From NCBI GenBank assembly GCA_947311845.1, contig CAMZMU010000049.1, positions 3,221,368 to 3,285,367 of the forward strand: a stretch of 64,000 nt of DNA. The letters run 5' to 3'. The notes below the pieces were generated by a model. It saw only the letters and a program-made list of their open reading frames with translations. It was not told the origin of the DNA and did not search any database. The translations under genes were made by a program, and so were the position numbers. This DNA comes from Poa pratensis. Its lineage: Eukaryota > Streptophyta > Magnoliopsida > Poales > Poaceae. Below, piece by piece: positions 55,433 through 64,000 of this stretch (the first letter of the stretch is position 1; the number at the start of each line of letters is the position of its first letter).

Positions 55433-56190
55433 AATAAGAATCATTTATTTATCTTTTACATATTATTAATGAGACTTGATCAACCTCATTACTAATGTGG
55501 AAATGATGAAAACTTGATTCCCATAAAAATTTGTATTGCATTTTAATTTTACTTATCCTAGAATTTTAGAGTATATGCATAATCATAATTATTTCAGAGT
55601 TCAGAAATTCCAGAATATGAAGTTTGAAAAATTCTCTTCAGAAAATTTCTCGAAAAATTCCAGAAAAATTTGGAGGTAAGTTATTTTACCAGGGGACCAA
55701 CAGCCAGAAGTGGGACACCAGGAGGCCACCAGGGACCAAAAGAGTGTCCCACGCGGCCAGATTCCTTGGCCGCGTGGGACCCACTAACTTTGGCCCCAGG
55801 GGTGTTAGGTGAGTGTCTGTGCCCATCTCCTTCCCCTCGACAGAAAACCAGCTCCAGGTATTTTCCCAAATTTTCCCGAGCTCCTTCTTCCTGCTATCCT
55901 TGGATCTCCAAGTTTAGGGCAGATTTTTCAAATCTGTTTGGTGGGATTGCTCCTTGGTATGTGACTCCTCCACCCATCCAATTACTTTTTGTTCTTATGC
56001 TTTATGTATGAAGTATTTTGCTGCACTAGGTGTCACCTAATATGCTTGAGAAATCCATGGATTTAAGTTTTCTAGTTATATGGATGCATGATATTGATGT
56101 GGAGACTAGTTATGGATGGCTCAATGTTGTTTTAGAGTGTTACATCTTAATTTTGTTGGATATTATTTTTGGACAGCAAGGTTTCATGAT
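55433..56190 (+). other. Noncoding region of element E with an LTR-like palindrome
   Basis: Sits where pol would begin. A palindrome GTCCCACGCGGCCA-GATTCCT-TGGCCGCGTGGGAC (about 55746-55780), preceded by AGGGACCAAAAGAG, closely resembles the promoter-proximal part of the LTRs of E and C. It may be a remnant LTR piece supplying a promoter for the second coding region, or a scar of recombination with another element. Confidence 0.5.
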
Positions 56191-56192
56191 GA

Positions 56193-57113
56193 ACAAGGTA
56201 AGGATTGCTTGGAATGACTTCGAGACCAAGGAGAAGACATCTAGAGTCTCCGAGAATTATGATGACAACCATCTATGGGAGGATGGTGCAGTATGCAGGG
56301 GAGAGGCTTCGGATTCATGCAACCAAATGGCAAGACCCCTTTGTTCTTGATCATTGGGGGATAACGGAGGACTTCAACGCCTTCGCCGATGCAGCTGGCT
56401 TACTCGAGTTTTCCCTCATCCACGGAACACATACGAGAACTCTCGCGAGAATTCCTCTCCACATTCCGGTTCGAGGGCCCTGAGAACTACAAACACAGTA
56501 AGAAGAGTAAGCCACCACCTCCCACCTTTGTCATAAAATTTACTATGAGAGAACGCGTTTTTATGTCATTAGATGAGTTTTGCAAAGCTATTCGAGTAGA
56601 GAACACGGGTAGTTGGGATGAGACTCGAGCTGATTCTAATCAAGAACTTGTTACCTTTTGGCGTAGTATTTCTGTGAACGTTCCTGAAAGACTTAATAGG
56701 GGTAAATTCACTCACATACAACACCCAGGATTAGATACTTTGCTTTGTTCCTTGCGAGAGGATTTCTTGCTAGAGATAACACTTCTGCTTGCACTGGACC
56801 CATGATTTATTTACTTAAATGTGCAAAAGAGAACACGCCATGTGAGTATAACTTGGGAGTAATCCTTGCTAGGACTTTGCACTTTGTGAGTAGGAATAAT
56901 ACTGATGAAACTCCTATTTATGCTGGTGCCATTGCTACTTTAGTATATGAGCACATTAAGGACGAAAGAGGATTTGGTGATAACATGGGCACGCTTGTGA
57001 GAGAGTCTAATTTACTTGATTTTACTTTACTTTCTCGCATGGAAATGAGTGAGAGGCATGGAATCATTATATGTATAGCTATAAGAGTTCTAATGGCAAA
57101 GTGTGTCCGTTAG
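56193..57113 (+). pseudogene. Athila ORF1-like second coding region of element E, frameshifted
   Basis: Open frames at 56205-56483, 56389-56805 and 56745-57113 overlap in different phases. Recognisable blocks: KWQDPFVLDHWGITEDFNAF, REFLSTFRFEGPENYKHSKK, MRERVFMSLDEFCKAIRVEN, ACTGPMIYLLKCAKENTPCE. The pattern T-REFL-S-F...F-x-L-x(5)-MSLDEFCKA resembles the plant ATHILA ORF-1 protein family (PF03078), found downstream of pol in Athila elements. Function is unknown to me; an envelope-like role has been proposed for such third ORFs. At least two indels disrupt it. Confidence 0.6.
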
Positions 57114-58894
57114 GCTCCCTCGTGCTGACCTTTTTGACAGGACTATCGGGAAGTGGACCGTGGAGGAAGTGCAACCTCAAGAGGAGCCCCAAAATCCAGA
57201 AATGCAAAGCTATCAGTATGGTTTCATTCCCGGAAGTGGAAGTGGTGGATACGGTTACCACCGGATACTAGCTTGATCGCAAGCTTGGGGGAGTACCTCT
57301 CTCCCTTTCCATTCGTTGTTTTATATCACTTTTATCTTGTTATGTTTTAGTTTCTTGTTGAAAATCACAAAAACACAAAAATTTTATTTGTTTCTTTTGC
57401 TTATTTACTTCTGGTCATTTACTTTATGCATCTAAAAATTAAAAAGAACAAAAATATTTTCGTTTTTGAATCCAACGCAAAAACGGAGGTGCAGGAATTG
57501 CTGAAATCTGCTCACTGTTTTATTTTTCATATTTTTTTGTAACTCCGAATGAGCTAAAATTTTAACCACTACTGCAACTTTCATAACCTACGCACCCGTA
57601 AAATATGAGATTATTCTGAGGTGTTTAGGTAGGGTAAAAACAGTACTGTATGCAGTAACATTTTATGGCAGATTTGAGTTTTTATTGCGCAGTTCAAGTT
57701 GGGAGAGGAGAACAACGATGATGAGTTGATGTGCATGAAGTGGATGAAAGGTATGACACCTTTGCCGTGCTTATGTGGACTTTTTAATAACAGCAAGTGC
57801 GCATATCATAGTTTCTTTAACATCTAGGGAAGTGGTAGCAAATGTTTATCTTCTCCGTGTCTAGTATGTTATATTATGATGCAAGAGATATTATTTAGTG
57901 ACAACACTTGGCTGTGGATTGAGTAACTGTGGTTCTAAACAAAGGTCTACGCATCCCATTGTGCTTGCTAAACTTGCCAACCAAAGTAAAAGAGCTTTTC
58001 AAATGTTAAACATGAAGTCATATGCTTGACAAGCTTAGGGTTGAGAGTTAGCTCATATGTGCTGACACATGGCAAGCTTTCAACGTGCTCTAATTATATT
58101 TAGTTGATATCATGTACTTTTGTTTATGGATGCTTATCATGGTGCCAAATAAATGCGGAAACTTAGTAAGTTTGAGGAGTTTGTATAAATGGCTAGAGAG
58201 ATGCCTGGGCCAACCAACTAAGCCATGCATCATTCATGGTGGAAATTTACAGCGTACCATAATGAACATTCATGATGCACTCATAATAAAAAGCTATACA
58301 AATAGTAAATAAAAGAGTGCTGAGATTGTTCATTGTCTGTTTGTCTTGTCATTTTGACATGGGCTTGTTTCCATGTCATGAGGCAAGAGGTACCCCAGAC
58401 GCTCTTGATGACTATTAATTACTTACGATGACTTAACTTGAATTTACTTTGTGACCCGAGTTGAGTAACACCGTGGTGTAGGTACTCGTATTCACGGGGC
58501 ATGAGGCTTTCAACCTCTAGTTGGTCAAGCATATGAGTCATAATAGGGAATACTAAATGGTTGATAAAACTGAGAGCAAGGATAAGCACAATGAGTTCAC
58601 TAGTCAATAAAAAAGAATCAAGAGATCTCAAAAATCTTGACATGATTCAATCAATAGCGATGCAAGAACCTTTGTTTATTTCTACAGTTGGGCAAACTCA
58701 TCCAAGTGCTGACACTTCATGTTATTTCCTTGCAACAAATATAAATGCTTTAACACATTGATTAGATGCACCTTTGCTAGCAGTTTATTTGTTATGGAAA
58801 TCATGTTTTGAATACTTGTTGGTATTAAACGGTGTTATATATGCAATGCAAAGTTCTTGTCAAAGTCTTTTCATCGCTTCTGCACTACGTTTGA
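57114..58894 (+). other. Noncoding tail of element E with an extra PPT-like copy
   Basis: AAGCTTGGGGGAGT at 57281-57294 is an exact copy of the polypurine tract at 58920-58933. The hairpin AGCTTG-ATCG-CAAGCT overlaps its start. The rest is AT-rich, without an open frame. Confidence 0.6.
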
Positions 58895-58933
58895 GTTGTT
58901 CGAGGACAAACAACGAGCTAAGCTTGGGGGAGT
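58895..58933 (+). other. AGGA-loop hairpin and polypurine tract of element E
   Basis: GTTGTTCG-AGGA-CAAACAAC (58895-58914): an eight-pair stem with one C-A mismatch, whose bases mostly differ from the A/B/C stem, while the AGGA loop is kept. GAGCTAAGCTTGGGGGAGT then runs to the 3' LTR. Confidence 0.7.
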
Positions 58934-60254
58934 TGATGCACCTAAAATGCATCTACTTTTCCAAGCACTTTGCTTCATAATTTGCTCCGGAATCTTCCCA
59001 TATTTGAATAAAACTGCTGAATCTGACGCTGTTTTTAGCAAAGTCTCTTTTCTGGTTGTTTTTGCAGGAAATTAAATCAGAAAAATACCACGTCAATTTT
59101 TATGGAAAAGAAGGACATCGTGCAAAAGATGGACACGAGGAAGCGTCGAGGCAATTCCTTGGCCGCGTGGGCCCACCCATCTGGGCCTCGGGCACCGCCT
59201 CTCCTTCGGCTTTCGCGTACCCCTCATATATACGAAAAAGTGGCTGACCTAGAAGGAGAGCTTTCGCGAAACAGAGCGCCGCCGCCACCACGATCTTCGT
59301 TTTCGGAGACAGATTGATCCAGGATTTCTCCCCCGGAGGAGGGATCCGGAGGCCGTCTTCACCGCCATCTTCACCGCCTTCATCTCCATCACCATGAGCT
59401 CCTCACCATCACCATGTGTGAGTAGTCCCTGTAGGCACATGAGGTGGATGGGGATTGGATGAGATTGATCATGTAATGATACCCGTTGTCTAGATCTTAG
59501 GGGTTTATCTTGAGATATTTTGTATTGTGTTGATGCACTTATGCTATGTTTAATGCTTGCTACTAGGGCCCGAGTGGCATGATTTCAGTACTGAACTTAT
59601 TTTGCCCCATCATATATTTGAGTTTGGTATTATCTGCAAAGTGTATCCCTGCTATTATGTTGAACCTGCGAACCCTAAAAGTGACATATAGGGAAAACAA
59701 GGGGAGATGTTTTAGTTTGAGGATTCTATGTGTTCATGAAGTGTTAATGCGTTGTTCCGGGCTATTCGAAAGGGTAGACCTTAATTACCTGTAGTTCCAA
59801 GTTGGCCCCGGTGAAATGGGCAGGTAGGACAATAGATGTTGTGCAAATTCTCTTGGTTAGTACGCACAACTATTTCGGAACACATACCTACATATATCGG
59901 AGTTAGAGATAAGTCCCATTGCTATTTGTATCTTATTATATCATCAATCTTATTCATGCAACACCCCGCTATCACCTCATGCCTACGTTTTAAATCTCTG
60001 AGTTACACTTTCATTTTTCCGGTGAAAACTGGGAAACCCTTGTTTACTACTGCTGTTTTATTTTGCTTACTTGAATCATCCTACTACCATCACTATCACT
60101 GCTGCAAGTTTATTGATATACAGGTGTGGTTGAGAGTGACGCCTCAATTGCTAAAGTCTTATTGGTATTCTTGTGTTCCCATCGAGTCGAACTATACATT
60201 TGGGTAATACTTCCCAACGAAGATTTCAGCGATCCCCTATACTTGTGGGCATCA
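58934..60254 (+). repeat. 3' LTR of element E
   Basis: 1321 bp, followed by the TSD GATAC. It lacks about 32 bp present in the 5' LTR at the palindrome (left arm). TATATA at 59228. Confidence 0.92.
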
Positions 60255-60874
60255 GATACATAAGTTATTTCCACAAACCCATAGCCCAGGGTGGACTACT
60301 CCTTCTTCATCATGGAGATCATGGAGATGTTGTTGGAGAAGAAGGAGACCACGCCGGCACGCCCCGCTGGAGTTTTCCCCCCCTCCAATCTGCAGCTCCA
60401 GTTTTCTGTTTCGTGGTTTCTGTATTTCGGCGGCGCTCCTTTCCGACAAGCGTCAGGGGCTATTTTTATAGACGTTTTTAGGTCAAGACGGAGACTCGGA
60501 GACGAAGATCGATGGCGTTGGAGGCTCGAGCCCCAGATGGTGGGTCCCACGTGGCCAAGGAATCTCGCCGCGTGGGCCCACTTTGTTTGCCCTCCGGTCT
60601 TCGCTCGATCGCTTCCTTCGCTCCTACATTTCGTTCCTTCCAAAAAATGATCCCCGTGAAATCTCAGGTCATTATGACGTGATTTGGGTCCCTGAAACGT
60701 AAAAATAAAGAAAACAGGGTTTTCTGACAGTGCAGGGGTAATCCAGAAAAATAGGAAAATTGTGAATTATCCCCAAAAATCATTATAAAATCATAAATAT
60801 AACCCATATATGATGCAAATAAGTTGGAATATCAGGTAATAAAATGTAAAGTTCAGAGCATTTTACATGCATCA
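60255..60874 (-). repeat. Element C 5' LTR, segment 3
   Basis: Collinear with 31983-32602 of the 3' LTR, starting with the duplicated GATAC and ending TTTTACATGCATCA, followed by TSD CCGAG. Carries the promoter palindrome in slightly degraded form (60538-60580). Confidence 0.92.
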
Positions 60875-62880
60875 CCGAGACACGCGGAGACGAGGACGTA
60901 TTCCCGAGTTCATTCTTTTTAGGTGAGTACGTCTCGTTGGAGAGGTGTGAGACACCACAAAGGTCGATCTCAACGCCACAAAGGCTCACCCTATTCTCCG
61001 ATGAACCGCACCACACAAGAATTGGTTCACCTTCCACTATCGGAATCCTTAAAGTTGGAAGCCGAAGCCTTTACAACAACAATCCGAGGCACAACCCACA
61101 ATGGGATTGGGGGCTCCCGAACGGCTAAAAGTGACCACAAAGGTCTCAACCACCACAAAGGCTTCTATGGTCCAAAGGCAGAAGAGTAACAAGCTCACAA
61201 ACTTTCAACTTCCACGAATCCTCGTGGAGAGCACAAACCGATGCACAAAGCAATGGCAAGAGCACAAGTGCTCAAATCCTTCACTCTCAAATTCCAACAA
61301 AGCAACAAATGTTTATAAGGGAATAAGAGAAAGAACAAATAGGAGATGCACCAAGAACTCCAAGATCAAGATCTACTAGGTTCCCCTCACTTATAGAGAG
61401 ATGGATTGGTGGAAATGTAGATCTAGATCTCCTCTCAGTTTCCCTCAAATATATGCAAGAATCATGGGAGGGATTGAGAGGAAGGCAAGCTTTTCCAAGG
61501 TCAACAATGGAGGAGAGGGAGGGGAAAAACGTGCTCAAGTTATTAGGAACATTGGGGAATAAGGCCCTTAAATAGGAGACCGAAAAACTGCCCGTTGGGC
61601 TGTTTTTCCGCCCCGGGGCGGTACTACCCGGGCTTGTCCCGGTACTACCGGGCAGAAGAAATACCGGTCACTACCGGTTAAAAACTGCTCGAAACCAGTA
61701 CCGAAATTGAGATCCGGTAGTAGATGCGGCAGTAGGGGCGGTACTACCCGACCTACTGAAAAACTGCAGAAACCCCAACACCAAAACGAACACAATTTTC
61801 GCATACGAACTCCGTTTTTTATGTTCTTGGTCTCGTTGGAATAACCACAACGAGCTTTACAAGATCATACAGAGAAACATCATAGTCCACCAAGGGAGGA
61901 TAAAACCAAATGTAGAAAGGTAAAACCTCTCTATAAAAGATGAACCGGTAAATCCTCCAACATCAAAACTTAACAAGATAATCATCAAGACTTCCGATTT
62001 CTATGATCTTGGACTTGTTTCGAAGATAATCACAAGCCTTACAAGATCATGCATATACACATCATAGTCCATCATGTGAGGAGGAAACCACAAGAAGAGA
62101 GTTTGAACTCTCTAGAAAAGATAAGCCGGTAAAACCTCCAATATCAAAAACACAACGAGATATGCATATGAAATCTGTTTTTGATGAACTAGAGCTTGGT
62201 ATAGAGATGAACACAAGCTCTAAAATCTCACATGGATAAAAGACAAATAAGAACCAAGAAAGATGATATGACAAGTATGCAAAGGTTTGAGCTCTTCACA
62301 AAGATGCAATCAACTTACTCACTTGAGAGCCCTTCTTGATAGTACGCTGTCTATCATATAACCCGATCTCCCACTAACATCATGAGACCGTAAAATAGAA
62401 ATCCTATCAAGATCATAACCTTTGCCTTGCGCATTCCACTTGAGCTAGATGATGCCGATCTTGACTCCCTCAAGTTGAACATCTTTCTTGATTGTGCTTG
62501 CTAGCACATACTTGATGAAGACTTCTCCAAATACTCCCCATACACTATTATGGTAGAGCCTCACTTAGCTCCGTCTTCATTAATCCACTTGCACTTTATC
62601 TTCTTCTCTTGATATAGATGATGCTTGGAGATAAACATGAATGTTCACTCAATCTTCTTTTCCAAGCCACACTTGCAATGAGCTCAACCCTAGATGACCA
62701 TTCTTCATATAAACCATTGGATAGAATCTTGGTCATCATAAATCTTTTAGAGTCCAACATATGAACTCCAATATTTTCCCATGGACAAGATCTATAATGA
62801 TAACTCAATGCAAACATTAGTCCATAGGGATTGTTATTAATTACCAAAACCACGCTTGGGGCAACACATATACTTCACCA
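60875..62880. other. Anonymous repeat interrupted by element C, right side
   Basis: Continues from 30864. No gene. It has CCACAAAGGTC/CACCACAAAGGCT words near 60950-61160. It also has two loosely similar blocks (about 61820-61960 and 62010-62150) sharing CACATCATAGTCCA, CTCTCTA-AAAAGAT and CCGGTAAA-CCTCCAA. It reads as part of a larger old repeat I cannot name. Confidence 0.4.
61590..61770. repeat. GC-rich cluster of GGTACTACC words
   Basis: GGCGGTACTACCCG at 61617 and 61738, CCGGTACTACCGGG at 61639, plus GGTCACTACCGGT and CCGGTAGTAG words. Many are self-complementary (GGTACTACC/GGTAGTACC), so the segment could fold or be read on either strand. No function assigned. Confidence 0.5.
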
Positions 62881-63787
62881 TTTCAACCCGAAAACTAATC
62901 GTTAATATGGTGGGTAACTTACGTATTCAAGGCTGGGTAAGTTATATGTTACGGGGTGGGTAACTTTGAGTTAAAAAAAAAGTCGTCAAAACATATATAC
63001 ATGTGATCTAGTTTCGAAGATCTCGTCGCGACTAGTCCAATAGTGAAAACGGATATTAAATCAGATAAACGGTTTGGCCTATAAAACATTTTGAATTTCG
63101 TGTTTGCATTTAATGCGGGAAGACATCACCTTTTTTTAATTTTGGTGCATGCAAAGGAGGCTTCTATCTCTCATTCCGTGCGTACGGTTATGCTAATCAA
63201 CAGGCGCCTTATATGTAGTCGTGTCCAAGAAAAAATAAGCGTCCCAAAGCAATCCCCGAACCGTACGGTCACGCCGGCAAAGCAAGCAAGCTAGCACGGG
63301 AATATACCAAGCACGCTGCGGCTGCTGCAGGCCTGTCCCAGAGCAGCATGCATAGATGGATCGTGATAACAACAGCAATAATACTACGGTGCGGAGGCAA
63401 CGCATGCATCACCGGGAGATTCAACTACAGTACATGCAGGTATCAATCAGACCGGCGGTAATTTTCCTCGAGCGTACGACGCAATTCGGTTGACAAAGTT
63501 GGAGAGGCGCGAGCACTTCGATCTCTTCATCCGAAGTTTGGAGTGTCCCGCCACCTCCAACGATGGCAAAACGAGGGACCTCGTTTTCAGTGTTCCCTGA
63601 TGGTTTTTTCTGTTAGAACAAGAGTCCATTTAAAAAAAAAAAAAAAAAAAATGACGGACCCTCAAGGTATCATATTTGTTAGAACAAGAGTCTAGCCCAG
63701 TATCATATTTGTTAACCTTTTACCAAAAAAAAAAAGTCTAGTTCCAAATTTTAGTACAGCTCAATCTGCCCTCAAGGTTCTACGTAT
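62881..63787. other. Low-content region before the CACTA end
   Basis: Reversed GGTGGGTAACTT words at 62908-62980 echo the array at 22875. A run of 20 A at 63632-63651 is flanked by direct repeats TGTTAGAACAAGAGTC (63611-63626 and 63677-63692). No gene recognised. Confidence 0.4.
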
Positions 63788-64000
63788 CACTACTGGAAAA
63801 AAGTCTTACTAGTGACAGGCCCATAATGCCCAACGGTGATGATGGAGGGCTACGTCACCGATATACTGTCACTGGTAATCTATTATCGGTGGCATCCCTC
63901 CATACGTCGTTGGTAACCTGCTCCAGTGACGACATTTCACGTCACCAGTTTGCGTACAACCGTCGAGCCAGGGCTCAGCAGTGCAGTACCAGTGGCATTC
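63788..64000 (+). mobile_element. CACTA (En/Spm) transposon left end, truncated by window
   Basis: CACTACTGGAAAAAAG at 63788-63803 is the typical terminal sequence of grass CACTA elements. Sub-terminal GTGAC/GTCAC words in both orientations follow (AGTGACAGG, CGTCACCG, GTCACTGG, CAGTGACG, CGTCACCAG), as expected for transposase-binding repeats. The 3-bp TSD cannot be checked because the other end lies outside the window. Confidence 0.7.

Larger units (their letters stand above)
51341..60254 (+). mobile_element. Element E: non-autonomous Athila-like gypsy retrotransposon
   Basis: 8914 bp, TGATGCACCTAAAATGCATC to TTGTGGGCATCA, with a perfect TSD GATAC at 51336-51340 and 60255-60259. LTRs are 1353 and 1321 bp. 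Internal order is tRNA-Asp primer site, gag, aspartic protease, a 750-bp noncoding part with an LTR-like palindrome, a second coding region resembling the Athila ORF1 family, a noncoding tail, hairpin and polypurine tract. No RT, RNase H or integrase. Frames are broken in several places. Confidence 0.93.
30865..60874 (-). mobile_element. Element C: non-autonomous gypsy retrotransposon, host of nested insertions
   Basis: Spans 30 kb because its 5' LTR is split by other elements. Perfect TSD CCGAG at 30860-30864 and 60875-60879. Its own parts are the 3' LTR 30865-32602, the internal region 32603-36487, and 5' LTR segments 36488-37026, 50794-51340 and 60255-60874, which are collinear with the 3' LTR. 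The internal region has an exact 18-nt tRNA-Asp primer site, an unrecognised coding region in gag position, the two-hairpin module and a noncoding 3' region. No RT or integrase. Minus-strand orientation follows from the primer-site position. Confidence 0.9.

Overview
The window reads as intergenic DNA from a large grass genome, most likely a Triticeae species (wheat, Aegilops, rye or barley group). Roughly three quarters of it is LTR retrotransposon sequence, stacked in nested insertions with readable 5-bp target-site duplications (TSDs). It also holds an L1-type LINE, a Helitron-like segment with captured gene pieces, an Ac/Ds-type hAT element and the end of a CACTA element. I see no complete cellular gene. 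The only long intact reading frame is the gag-protease of one young retrotransposon. The organism call rests on element types and style, not on a database match.

Left part (1-13972): the 3' portion of a decayed Ty3/gypsy chromovirus (protease, RT, RNase H, integrase, chromodomain, short 3' LTR); then a candidate 8.2-kb Helitron (4034-12209) carrying a caleosin N-terminal fragment with its intron, a five-exon Ulp1-like gene relic and an alanine-rich presequence-like piece; then a 552-bp Ds-like hAT element with 11-bp TIRs and a 7/8 matching 8-bp TSD (12478-13029); then GC-rich unassigned DNA.

Middle part (13973-30010): element A (13973-22146, plus strand, TSD AGCGG), with near-identical LTRs and an intact 697-codon gag-protease but no polymerase; and its relative element B (23230-30010, minus strand, TSD TTACC), with a shortened gag, inserted into a degenerate GTTACC-rich tandem array.

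Right part (30865-60874): element C (minus strand, TSD CCGAG) is non-autonomous and encodes a protein I do not recognise. Its 5' LTR is split twice: first by a LINE (37027-50793), itself split by element D (38663-49869, minus strand, Tekay-like chromovirus, TSD CCTTA); and then by element E (51341-60254, plus strand, Athila-like, TSD GATAC). Removing E, D and the LINE restores a C 5' LTR collinear with its 3' LTR. The window ends in anonymous repeats and a CACTA terminus (63788 onward).

A, B, C and E all lack polymerase. They share a tRNA-Asp primer-binding site (degraded in B) and a hairpin with an AGGA loop just upstream of the polypurine tract. A, B and C also share a two-hairpin module just past the end of their coding region, with compensatory base changes. 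These shared structures are the most interesting signal here: they look like cis-acting RNA elements maintained by a group of elements that depend on proteins supplied in trans.
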